DNA from: Humulus lupulus
Taxonomy: Eukaryota; Streptophyta; Magnoliopsida; Rosales; Cannabaceae
Direction: 5' to 3'
DNA length: 64,000 nt
Assembly: GCF_963169125.1 (NCBI RefSeq)
Contig: NC_084793.1
Location: 230,456,360-230,520,359, forward strand
This document shows, piece after piece, positions 23,894 through 34,994 of this stretch. The position numbers and the translations under genes are program-made. The notes below the pieces were generated by a model. That model had not been told where the DNA came from, did not search any database, and saw only the letters and a list, made by a program, of their open reading frames with translations. How positions within the stretch are numbered: position 1 is the first letter of the stretch; every line of letters begins with the position of its first letter.

Positions 23894-25565
23894 TGTAATG
23901 CCCTGGATAACCAAGACTCCTACACTGTGTAGTTAAAATAGTGTAGGACTTGGTAATCAAGTCATTTGAATAAAAATGTGATCCTAGGGTCAACAATTGG
24001 ATTAGGGTTAAAAGATTTTGATCATAAGCGGTTAATTTTTCATTAAAAATAGATGTTTGGTACATGGGATCCCAAAAACAGGGTATAAGAGACAAATTTA
24101 CAAAATTCTCAAAAGTTATATACAATCCAATGGCCATTCTAATGGAAAAATACAAATTTTAAGTTCTGTTCCTGTACTTTCCTTCGGCTGTGGCGAATGA
24201 GTAGCTGACAATGTACATCTCGTCCCCAGAGCTCTCCAACTGATGGTTGATCCATCTTACCCTTGCCTTTACCTGCACCACGTAGCACCCGTGAGCCAAG
24301 GCCCAACAAGAAAACCATAATAGTAATACATAGTCAGTGATGATAATCATTCAACCATAAAATAGTCATCCAAATATTCAACAAGTTATAGACATCAAAC
24401 TAATATCAGTAAACATATACATTTAGCAATTTATCTCAATCAATATACAATATACAATATCCAAGGTTGGCGCCCTTAGGTCGCACCCTCTGTTTACTCC
24501 ATTGACTCCGACTCGCTTAGGCCGAGTCTAGTGTTTATTTAGCTGACCTCAGCTCAAAGTGGCCGAGTCGCATCCTGTGCGCAAATTATCAGCCCCAACT
24601 CCCTTAGGTTGTTCATTCTTATATGCCAAGTCAATCATTTAGCCATTTAGTATACATGTTCAAGTATTGGGAATCTCAATCATGTTACAACTACTCAAGG
24701 GTGCAGTTTTCTTACCTTGAATTATGAGCGGAGATAATAGAACGGTCTCGAGCACTATCCTCAGTCCTGAGCGTTGGCGATAAACCTAGTCACAATAGCC
24801 AATGGGTAATCGTCAACTTCTAATCCAAATAAATACTTAGGAGATAAAATTTTGCCTCCGAGACCTCAATTTCTACCAAACTGGGTAGTAGAAATTGTCC
24901 CGAGCGCCTAGGTTCGAACCCCAGAGCCTTACCAATTTTAGAAAACATCCCAAGGTAAAAATCCTTAGGCGGGCTGCGACTTGGCCCCAAGGGTCGCGAC
25001 TTGCCCTCAAGTCAGAGACCAAAAGCCCAAGCCACAGGGGAGGCAGGCCGTGACTTGCCTCCTAAGGTCGCAACGCGCCCCCAACTCAGAGAGCATACCC
25101 AGGCCTACAGGCCACACGCGTCGCGGTGCCCTTGGGCTGGGTCACAGCGCGCCCCCTTTGAACCCAGAAATTCTGGGTTTTCTTATCACTTTTCCCAGCT
25201 AATTTCCTGAAAACCCAAACCTAATAAACCTCCCAATCAGACCAAATTTAGCTACGAATCTAAGACTTTTAATCATCCAATTAAACACAAAATCATAACA
25301 ATACATACTAAAGTTTCTATCCCAAATCATCAGCTATTTACAACCCAAAAACCCAGTCTAATTCCACTCAAACACCAGAATTTATTTACTTGATCAGTGA
25401 TAAGGAACTTACTTCAATTACAGCTTAATTCTCCAGCACCCTATTGGTACAACCCAGCTTAAGTCCTTCAGCAACTCAAGCCTCTCCTTTTCCTTCAATT
25501 TCCTTCAAGAATCCTAGCTTAAGGCCTAAGTTTTATGCCCTTTTTCCTCCTTAGCTTCAAGGCAC

Positions 25566-25613
<48 letters not shown>

Positions 25614-26253
25614 GAAAATGATCTGAGGGTTCTAAGTGATTTTCTTGCTAAGTCTAGACTCAAAGAAGGTATATCACTTCACCCCTAAAAAGACAATTTT
25701 GCCCCTCGTACTTATTAGTCCTCAAAGTGTTCGAGGGGTAAAATGGCCATTTTGCTCTCGATTCCCATTAATTCCTTTAGTGTTCCTACTATTAAATAAT
25801 TAACCACGTCATGTCCCATTAATTACCAAATACTTATTCAATATCTAATAAATCCCAAAATATTATCCAATTTCCCAAAAAAATACCCCTAGCTCCCTCG
25901 AGCTGGTTATTAAACCCTGTTGTGACTGTTTCGTTAATCTGCTCATTAGGATCATCTCGAGCCATATGCTGTAAATATATCCACATAATAATGTGGTCTC
26001 AACAATTTATCACATACAATCACATTCATGCCCTTAACGGGCCAAAATTACATATATGCCCTTATAAGCTATAAAGGGCTCACATGCATATCTAATATTG
26101 CTAAACATGCATATCACATATTCATATAATCATATTAATCATGCGTGCCACATAATTATGCATTTAACCATTTAATCACACATATACCAGTTATGCCCTC
26201 CCGGCACACTAATCAAGGCCATTAAGCCTTATTAGTGATTTTGGGTCGTTACA
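23894..26253 (-). repeat. 3' LTR (2,360 bp) of the full-length Tekay-type element
   Basis: On the plus strand it starts TGTAATGCCCTGG and ends GGGTCGTTACA. It pairs with 31189-33478 along its whole length. It contains the conserved block (24268-24315), a CpG-rich island (about 24965-25155) and a (GA)20 run (25571-25610). Confidence 0.92.
25571..25610. repeat. GA dinucleotide microsatellite, about 20 repeats
   Basis: An uninterrupted GA run lies in the 3' LTR. The matching place in the other LTR (about 32810-32832) is shorter and interrupted by GTGA, so most of the length difference arose after insertion, or is an assembly effect. Confidence 0.9.
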
Positions 26254-26267
26254 ACTATCCCCTCCTA
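26254..26267 (-). other. Polypurine tract of the full-length Tekay-type element
   Basis: Minus-strand TAGGAGGGGATAGT sits immediately before the 3' LTR and about 23 bases after the pol stop codon. It is nearly identical to the tract at 2970-2983. Confidence 0.85.
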
Positions 26268-26289
26268 CTGAGAATTTCGTCCTTGAAAT

Positions 26290-29200
26290 TTACCTGAAAA
26301 ACTCAGGATACTGATCCCGCATCGCTAACTCATGCTCCCAGGTCGCTTCCTCGACCATGCTATTCCTCCAAAATATCTTGACTAGATGAATCATCTTGTT
26401 CCGTAGAACATTGTCTTTCCTGTCTAAGACCTAAACCCGTCGCTTCTCATATGATAAATCTGTCTGCAACTCCAAGTCCTCATACTTCAACACACGAGTC
26501 GTATCTGAGACATACTTCCGAAGCATAGAAATGTGGAATACGTCATGAACTCCTAACAATGACGGTGGCAGTGCCAATCTATAGGCCCCCTGCCCGATCC
26601 TCTCCAGGATCTCAAAAGGTCCAATAAACCTAGGGCTTAGCTTGCCCTTTTTCCCAAACCTTCTCACCCTTCGCAGTGGTGAGACTCGTAGAAACACGTG
26701 CTCCCCTACCTGGAACTCCACGTCCCTACGCTTAAGATGAGCATAGCTTTTTGTCTGCTATGCGAGGCGAGCATTCGGGCTCGGATCTTCTTTATAGTGT
26801 CATTAGTCTTCTGAATCATCTCCGGTCCCAAATACTTCCTCTCACCCATCTCATCCCAATGAATGGGCGATCTACATCTCCTCCCATATAGCATTTCATA
26901 CGGAGCCACTCCAATCGTTGATTGATAACTATTGTTGTATGAAAACTCAATCAACGAGAGATACTTACTCCAAGGCCCCTCGAAGTCTATCACACACACC
27001 CTGAGAATGTCCTCCAAAACCTGAATCGTCCTCTTAGACTGTCCATCGGTCTGAGGATGAAAGGCCGTATTGAACTTTAGTTGAGTTCCCATAGCCTTCT
27101 GTAAACCACCCCAAAACTTGGAGGTAAAGATAGGATCTCGGTCTAACACTATGGACTTGGGAACCCCATGGAGATGTACAATATCCCTCACATAGAGCTC
27201 TGCATACTGATCCACAGTATAGATCATCTTCATTGGCAGAAAGTGAGTTGAATTGGTGTATCTGTCTACTGTCACCCACACCGAGTCATGTAGCCCTACT
27301 GTCCTGGGTAAACCTCCCACAAAATCCATTGTAATGTCCTCCCATTTCCACTTGAGAATACCTAAAGGATGCAGCAACCCTGCTGGTCGCTGATGCTCAG
27401 GCTTCACCTGCTGACAGGTCAAACACTTGGCTACGTACTCCACTACATCCTTCTTCATCCCAGGCCACCAATACAACGTCCATAGATCCTGATACATCTT
27501 CATGGTGCCCGGATGTAGTGAGTATGGTGTAGTATGGGATTCATCGAGTATCTTTCGCCTAATCCCCATATCAGTCGGGACACAGATTCGACCCTTATAC
27601 CGTAATAACCCAGTCTCTAAAATAGAATAGTCCTTAGCCACTCCAGCTAAGATATTCCCTCTAACATCCGGTAACTTTGCATCTACCAACTGACCTTCTT
27701 TTATCCTTTCTAGAAGAGTCGACTGTATAGTTATATTGGCCAACTGGCCTACAACCAATTCTATCTTTGCTCTAGTCATCTCTTCTGCCAACTCTCTCGA
27801 TATCTGTGCAGAGCTAAACAACTGTCCCAGGCCCCTCCGGCTTAACGCATCTGCCACTACGTTGGCTTTCCCTGGGTGGTAAAGGATATCACAATCATAG
27901 TCCTTTACCACCTCCAGCCAACGTCTCTGCCTCATATTTAAATCCTTCTGGGTGAAGAAGTACTTCCAGCTCTTATGATCGGTGTATATCTTGCACTTCT
28001 CCCCATACAAGTAATGTCGCCAAACTTTTAGTGTGAATACCACCGCTGTTAATTCCAGATCATGGGTAGGATACCGCTGCTCATATTCCTACAGTTGTCG
28101 TGATGCATAAGCAATAACCTTCTCAGTCTGCATCAACATGCATCCCAATCCCAACTTGGATGCATCATAGTATACTACAAACTTCCCTTCCTCCGCAGGA
28201 AGACTCAACACTGGAGCAGTAATCAGTCGTCGCTTCAATTCCTGGAAGCTATTCTCACACTTGTCTAACTATACGAAATTCAGATTCTTCCATGTCAATT
28301 CTATCATCAGTGCAGCAATCTTCGAGAACCCTTCCACAAACCGTCTTTAATAATCCACTAGCCCAAGGAAACTTCTAACCTCCGAGGTGTTCCTTGGTCT
28401 CGGCCAATCTCTCACTGCCTCCACCTTCGCTGGATCCACCTTAATTCCATCTTCACCAACAATATGTCCAAGGAATGTCACTTCTGGTAGCCAAAACTCA
28501 CACTTCTTAAACTTCGCATACAGTCGGTGCTCTCTCAATCTCTGCCATACCTGTCGAAGATGCTACTCATGTTCTTCCTCTGAACTGGAATAAACCAAGA
28601 TGTCATCGATGAAGACAATCACAAACTAGTATAGGAAGTCCCTGAACACCCTATTCATCAAGTCCATAAATGTTGCTGGGGCATTGGTCAACCAAACGAC
28701 ATGGCCAGGAACTCATAATGCCCATACCTCGTTCGGAAGGTCATCTTTGGTATGTCCTCGTCCTTAATCCTCAACTGGTGATAACCAGATCGAAGATCAA
28801 TATTCGAGAACACTGTTTTTCCCTGCAGCTGATCAAACAAGTCATCGATCCTTGATAAGGGGTACTTATTCTTGATGGTCAACTTGTTCAACTCCCTGTA
28901 GTCTATACACATCCTCAGAGTCCCGTCCTTCTTCTTCACAAACAAAACTGGAGCACCCCATGGCGAGTGGTTAGGCTTGATAAACCCCAAATCGAGAAGC
29001 TCTTGCAAATGTATCTTCAATTCCTTCAATTCCGCTGGAGCCATCCTATATGGTGCCCTCGACACTGGCTCAGTCCCCGGCGCTAAATCAATAACGAACT
29101 GAATCTCCCTGTGCAGCGGTAGTCCTGGTAAATCCTCAGGAAACACATCCAAGAACTCGCGTATTAATCTAGTCTCTCCCGGCCTTGCTGGCATAACTAT

Positions 29201-29640
29201 GGTAATATCTATCACACTAGCCAGGAAACCTATACAATCTCCATGTAATAGGTCTCTAGTTCTCAATGCAGATATCATGGGTATGCGGGGTCCGTGCACT
29301 GCACCCACAAAAACAGAGGGATCCTCTCCCTCAGGCTCAAAAGTCACAATCTTCTTCCTGTAGTCTATAGTAGCCCCATATCTGACCAGCCAATCCATCC
29401 CCAAGATCATATCAAAGTCATCCATACTCAACTCAATCAAGTCTACTGATAGTTCCCTACCATTTACCATCACTGGCAGTGCTCTAATCCATCTCCTAGA
29501 AACTACCAGTTCCCCTGTAGGCAGTATAGTCCCAAACCCCGCAATATAATACTCACTAGGTCTACTCACTAGAAACAAATGAATGTGTAACACTAAAGTC
29601 AATCAATACAGTATAAGAGAAGCCAACACTAGAAAGCTGA
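26290..29640 (-). pseudogene. pol: Chromovirus protease-pol with C-terminal chromodomain
   Basis: Read on the minus strand. Protease starts near 29640; its active site, normally DSGATHSF, reads [10 protein letters not shown] spans about 29130-28300 with FIDD near 28605; there is a frameshift after SFG near 28688 and a stop just before FVIVFIDD. RNase H (about 28040-27830) has IYTDHKS and VADALSR. Integrase (about 27540-26750) has an HHCC finger (SLHPG...CLTCQQVK) and core motifs DFVGGLPRT and DRDPIF, but the third position reads DGQSKR where relatives have DGQSER, so the catalytic Glu is Lys. A frameshift near 26715 leads into the linker and the chromodomain (FWRNS, EEATWEHE), which has a stop near 26430. 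The frame ends at 26290. Confidence 0.92.
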
Positions 29641-30840
29641 CATGTCACTACCGAGAGACTAGCCCCAGCCTCTGCCTGCGTCAAGGTGAACACTTGAGCT
29701 GGAGTCAAGTTGTCCACCTTCCCTGATTCCTCTTTCTTTGCTGTTGGGCAGTCTTTCTTGAGGTGTCCTACCACCCCGCACACATAACAAGCCTTTTCTT
29801 GATATTCGCCTAGATGGCACTTCCTGCACCTCGTGCACTCTGAGTAACTTCTCCATGTCTCACCGCCTCCTCGGCGGCCACCCTGAGAACCCTGACCTCT
29901 CCTATCAGGACCAGCAGTGGTTGAAGCATCAGGGGTTTTCCTCTTCAGATCACTGGGGCCTCCACCCCTACCAGACCCTGAATATGGAGGCACCGCCCTG
30001 CGAACCTCTCATCTCACAGCGTTCTCCCTCCAGATCTTATTCTCTGCCTCCTCAGTGGTAAGAGCCTTATCAACAACCAGGGCATAAGTCACTCCCTTAG
30101 GTACTGTTGTAATCCTCACATCCCAGGCTGTCATATCATTAAGCCCCCAAATAAATCTGTCTTGCATAGCTGCATCAGTAGGCACTAGATATGGTGAAAA
30201 CTTTGCAAGCCTATCAAACTTTAGAGCATACTCTGTGACTGTCATGTTGCCATGCACCAACCCAACATACTCATTCACCTTTGCTGCCCTAACGACAATG
30301 TTATAGTATTTCTAGCTAAACAAGTCTCTGAACCCATCCCAACTCAAAGTGGAAATATCTCTGGTCTGTGATGCCACTTCCCACCAAATACGGGCATCCT
30401 CTCTAAGCATATAGGTGGCACAGACCACCCTATCATTACCTTCCACCCTGATGAAATCCACGATAGAAGTGATCATACTCATCCACTGCCCAATCTGGTC
30501 CTCCCTCAAAGGTTGGAGGATGCTGCCTCCTGAATCGCTCATATAAGGGCTCTTACCTATTCCCAACCTCAGGTGTCTGTACAGCTGGTGCCATAGCAGG
30601 TGGAAAAATAGGTGCAACACTCCTTGAAGGAGCCTGCTGTCTCAGAAGATGAATATGCTCTTCCTAACTCTATAACCGGGCTTGCATGTCTACAAGTATT
30701 TGCTGTCAGTTCTCAGGGGCTGGCGGAGGGTTCTGGCCCTCTTCATCATCTCTAGCCTCAGACCCTGTGCCGGCTAGTCATATAGATCTCATTGGATGCA
30801 TAGCTATCCAAGTTTATCTGCAATCAACGACTTGGCGGTC
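29562..30840 (-). pseudogene. gag: Chromovirus gag with CCHC zinc knuckle
   Basis: Gag forms the virus-like particle. On the minus strand it begins around 30800 with a degraded N-terminal part, continues through the conserved core (ATYMLREDARIWWEVASQTR, about 30430-30350; then YVGLVHGNMTVTEYALKFD, about 30270-30210), and ends with an Arg/Gly-rich linker and an intact CCHC knuckle CYVCGVVGHLKKDC at 29748-29789. The knuckle is followed directly by the protease segment in the same frame. Stops and frameshifts near 30310, 30000 and 30560-30680 break the frame into pieces of 60 to 143 residues. Confidence 0.88.
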
Positions 30841-31174
30841 AAACAATGATGACAGGGTAACAATCTTTCCATAGTCCACCATCGAATCTCAACCAACCAC
30901 AAGCAATCAAGATGCAAACAATCATTCAAATATCCATTCACATGCAACGACAATGCTAATAAGCGTGCCTAAATATCATCACACAGCAGTCAAGCGCCAG
31001 GCCATATTAGTATCTTATGCTCCCTATTAGCCATACATAATAAAGCATTTATATTTCATTCAAGCATGTAAGCATGTAATCACATATACAATTACCAAAC
31101 CATGAGTCGAGCTTGTCTTTAGCGGCGAGTGTACATGTCCAGCCAGTCTTCAGGAACACTTAAACCTAGACCGT

Positions 31175-31186
31175 CTCTGATACCAA
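31175..31186 (-). other. Primer-binding site for initiator tRNA-Met
   Basis: Minus-strand TTGGTATCAGAG lies two bases downstream of the 5' LTR end (31189). This is the usual primer site of Tekay-type and many copia elements and confirms the minus orientation. Confidence 0.88.
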
Positions 31187-31188
31187 GT

Positions 31189-33478
31189 TGTAACACCCTG
31201 GATAACCAAGACCGCTACACTGTGTAGTTAAAATAATTCAGGACTTGCTAATTAAGTCATTTGAATAAAAATGTGATCCTAGGGTCAACAATCAGATTAG
31301 GGTTAAAATATTTTGATCATAAACAATTAATATTTCATTAAAAATAGATGTTTAGTACATGGGATCCCAAAAACAGGGTGTAAGAGACAAAGTTACAAAA
31401 TTCTCAAAAGTTATATACAACCCAATGGCCATTCTAGTTGTAAAATACAAATTTTAGGTTTTGTCCCTGTACTTTCCCTCGGCCGTGGTGGACGAGTAGT
31501 TGACAATGTACATCTCGCCCCCAGAGCTCTCCAAATCATGGTTGATCCATCTTACCCTTGCCTTTGCCTACACCACGTAGCACCCGTGAGCCAAGGCCTA
31601 GCAAGAAAACCATAACAGTAATACATAATCAGTGATGATAATCATTCAACCATAAAAAGTCATCCAAATATTCAACAAGCCATAGACATCAAACTAATAT
31701 CAATAAACATATACATTCAACAATTTATCTCAATCAATATACAATATCCAAGGTCGACGCCCTTAGGCCACACCCTCTGTTTTCTCCATTGATTCCGACT
31801 CGCTTAGGCCGACTCTAGTGTTTATCTAGCTGACCTCAGCTCAAAGTGGCCGAGTTGCGTCCTGTACGCAAATTATCAACCCCGACTCCCTTAGGCCATT
31901 CATTCTTATATGCCAAGTCAATCTTTTAGCCATACAGTATACATGTTCAAGTATTTGGAATCTCAATCACATTATAACTACTCAAGGGTGCAGTTTTCTT
32001 ACCTTGAATTCCGAGCGGAGATAATAGAACGGTCTCGAGCATGATCCTCAGTACTGAGCATTGGCGATAAACCTAGTCACAGTAGCCAATGGGTAATCTT
32101 CAACTCCTAATCCAAATAAATACTTAGGAGAGACCTCAATTGTCCCGAGCGCCTAGGTTCAAACCCCCGAGCCTTACCAATTTTAGAAACCATCCCAAGG
32201 TAAAAAGCCCTAAGCGGACCGCTACTTGGCCCCAAGGGTCGCAACTTGCCCTCAAGTCATAGACCAAAATCCCAAGCCACAGGGGAGGCGGGCCGCGACT
32301 TGCCTCCTAAGGTCACTGCGCGCCCCCAACTCAGAGAGCATACCTAGGCCTATAGGCCACACGCGTTGTGGCGCCCCTGGGCTAGGTCGCAGCGTGCCCC
32401 CTTCGAACCTAGAAATTATGGGTTTTCTACTCACTTTTCCCAGCTAATTTCCTCAAAACCCAAACCTAATAAACCTCCCAATCATACCAAATTTAGCTAC
32501 GAATCTAAGACTTTTAATAATATAATTAAACACAAAATCATAACAATACATACTAAAGTTTCTATCCCAAATCATCAGCTATTTATTACTGAAAAACCCA
32601 GTCTAATTCCACACAAACACCAAAATTTCTTAACTTGATCAACGATAAGGAACTTACCTCAATTACAGCTTAATTCTCCAGCACCCTATTGGTACAACCC
32701 AGCTTAAGTCAGCTCAAGCCTCTCCTTTTCCTTCAATTTCCTTCAAGAATCCCAGCTTAAGGCCCAAGTTTTTTGCCCTTTTTCTTCCTTAGCTTCAAGG
32801 CGCAATAAGAGAGAGTGAGAGAGAGAGAGAGAAATGAAAATGAGCTAAGGATTCTAGGTGATTTTCTGGCTAAGTCCAGAATCAAAGAATGTATATCACT
32901 TCACCCCTAAAAAGACTATTTTACCCCTCATACTTATTAGTCCTCAAAGTGTTCCTAGGGGTAAAATGATCGTTTTGCTTCCTATTCCCGCTAATTCCTC
33001 GAGTGTTTCTACTATTAAATAATTAACCCCATCGTGTTCCATTAATTACCAAATACTTATTCAATATCTAATAAATCCCAAAATATTCTCCAATTTCCCA
33101 AAAAAAATACCCCTAGGCTCCCCCGAGCCGGGTATTAAACCCTGCTGTGACTGTATTGCTAATCCGCTCACTAGGACCGTCTCGAGCCATATGTTGCAAA
33201 TATATCCATATAATAATGTGGTTTCAACAATTTATCACATACAATCACATTTATGCCCTAAACGAGCCAAAATTACATATATGTCCTTATAAGCTATAAA
33301 GGGCTCACATGCGTATCTATTATACCTAAACATGCATATCACATATTCATATAATCATATTAATCATGTATGCCACATAATCATGCATTTAATCATTTAA
33401 TCACACATATACTAATTATGATCTCCCGGCACGCTAATCAAGGTCATTTAGCCTTATTAGTGATTTTGGGTCGTTACA
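31189..33478 (-). repeat. 5' LTR (2,290 bp) of the full-length Tekay-type element
   Basis: On the plus strand it starts TGTAACACCCTGG and ends GGGTCGTTACA. It has the same order of internal landmarks as the LTR at 23894: conserved block (31561-31610), CpG-rich island (about 32215-32400) and a short interrupted GA run. Confidence 0.92.
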
Positions 33479-33483
33479 GAGTT

Positions 33484-33580
33484 GTAAACTTATTTAATCA
33501 TTATCTTGTATTTTGTATTATTTTGCTCAGAGTTGTAATAGTTCTTATTTTGTATAGAGGCAATAACATTATCTCTAACA
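33484..33580 (+). repeat. 3' LTR of the copia-type element, right part
   Basis: The last 97 bases of the LTR follow the second GAGTT copy and end ATTATCTCTAACA. Joining them to the left part restores a continuous LTR of about 1.1 kb with TG...CA ends. The right flank begins GTTGA; its partner on the 5' side is outside the window. Confidence 0.75.
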
Positions 33581-34994
33581 GTTGACCAATTAGAAGACAC
33601 CATGTAGCCACGTGTTGTCGGGACGAGTTGCAATCATGGTTTTTTTTTTAAATTTTAGTTAACATATATTATTTTAATATATTTTTTAAATTATTGAATT
33701 TCTATTTAGGAAAAAAAAAGCAACATAATTACTCTCGAGACTCTATTAAAGATGTCAATAAACACTTCATACATTATCGAAAAATCGATGGCTGGGACCA
33801 TAAAAGTGCCATATATGTTGAAAACATCTCCCCTGTAGCGAGATTTGGGGGGTATAAGCGATGGATGAGAGAGTGGCCATTGGAATTGGGGATTCGAATT
33901 TGAAGGAAAAGGTTTTGGATAATTAGAGTGGCATGGTTGGAGAGAACTCAAAATTTTCAATTTTTTCATGTCTTGCAAATTTTATTTGAGGCAAACATCG
34001 CAATAACTTGTAATTCTTCCATTAGTGGTTACAGGTAAGTAATACTCACTTTTCAATTTTTCGAATTTCTTCACATATTTTTGTTTCATTTGATCTCGCA
34101 AAAGAATTTATATATGGGTTAATGAAACCTTTTGAATAAAATTAGAGGTTAAGATTCGTTATAGTTTTGTTTTTATTTGTTGTTCTGTTTATATGGCTGG
34201 CCCCCAAAAAATGATGATAACTCAATTACCCAAATATTGTGTTAGATAAATTACAAAAAATTATCCTCAACTGAAGTATTTAAAATTCACATATAATATT
34301 ATTCTTTCTTTTTTCATTCCAATTGATATAGTGATATATTGATGTTTTGATTTTCTTATTAGTTTGCTTTGGCAACTAAATCCCTTATTTAATTCATTCA
34401 TCAGTTTATTTATTTATTTTTTAACAATTCTTATGGTTTTTGCAGTTATTATTTTTATTATTTTTGATAGTATTTACTGTGTATTAATTCAAGTTCAATT
34501 TATTAATTACTCGCAGCAGTTTTCTGTAATTTTTCTTTGTAACAGTTTCCTTTCTCACATTTTCTCCCCCATTTTCTCTGCTTCCTCAACCAACAATCAC
34601 CATTGCACTACCCCTACTCCACTTTCTTTTAGTTTCATATAATTTTTTGACAAGAGCACACTGAGATCGCAAAGACAAAGTCAAAGTCTTTGATCAAGAA
34701 GATTAGCGAGAAAATCCACTCTCCTAGCGATTCATTACAGTCCTACTCTGAATTGGAACTTGGGAAATTGGAATCTTCGTTGTCCATAATGGCTGTTTGG
34801 GTGAGAACAACGAGAGAAAGTGTAAGGAGGAACGTGATTTACTTATTGCTTTATAGACCCTTACATCATTCCCAATGATTCCTGCTAAATTTATCCCAAA
34901 AAGTTAATAAATAACATATTTGACATAATTTTTATAATTTTACTGCAATGCATATAAATGTAAAAAGATCTATACTTAATACTTATAAAAATAA
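33581..34994. other. Non-transposon AT-rich interval between two elements
   Basis: This 1.4-kb stretch lies between the copia-type LTR end and the first Tat LTR. Short open frames (for example 33694-33903) show no recognisable domain. TACAGGTAAGTAATACT near 34031-34047 looks like an exon-intron boundary, and a pyrimidine-rich stretch with CAAC repeats precedes the reticulon-like fragment at 34648. Together these may be the decayed 5' region of that gene. Confidence 0.5.
34648..34834 (+). pseudogene. Decayed exon of a reticulon-like (RTNLB) gene
   Basis: Plant reticulon-like B proteins shape the endoplasmic reticulum; their N-termini carry a short motif KISEKIH, a Ser/Asp-rich stretch, then LFGREQPVHKVLGGG before the membrane domain. 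Here QEHTEIAKTKSKSLIK and then KISEKIHSPSDS are readable, with KISEKIH at 34699-34719. Sequence rich in Ser and acidic residues follows. After a frame change, 34793-34834 reads LFG, stop, EQREKV, stop, GGT, which matches LFGREQPVHKVLGGG with Arg and Leu codons turned into stops. The place of the start codon reads TGACAAGAGCAC where ATGGCAGAGCAC would be expected. The membrane domain is absent. The family call is from recall of the motifs, not from a search. Confidence 0.55.

Larger units (their letters stand above)
23894..33478 (-). mobile_element. Full-length Tekay-type chromovirus, 9,585 bp, duplication GAGTT
   Basis: Both LTRs, primer-binding site, gag, protease, RT, RNase H, integrase, chromodomain and polypurine tract are present on the minus strand. 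The perfect duplication GAGTT is at 23889-23893 and 33479-33483. The two LTRs are highly similar by eye and differ mainly in a GA microsatellite and small indels, so the insertion looks younger than its host copia element. Coding capacity is lost through several frameshifts and stops and a changed integrase catalytic residue. Confidence 0.95.
21110..33580 (+). mobile_element. Copia-type element, 3' part, split by a Tekay-type insertion
   Basis: Visible parts are a gag zinc-knuckle remnant (21110-21270), about 1.6 kb of internal DNA without readable pol domains, a polypurine tract (AAAGTGGGGGAA, 22867-22878), and a 3' LTR from 22879 to 33580 interrupted by the element at 23894-33478. The LTR starts TGTTATATTATTTC and ends ATCTCTAACA. 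The 5' half lies beyond the window. Lack of RT and integrase suggests a non-autonomous or internally deleted copy. The (GT)7 run at 22625-22638 is incidental. Confidence 0.7.

Noticed and set aside
33694..33903. 69-residue open frame in the transposon-free interval (IDGWDHKSAIYVENISPV)
   Set aside because: I do not recognise a domain, an overlapping frame exists on the other strand, and no splice partners are evident. It could be a decayed exon, but nothing supports it.
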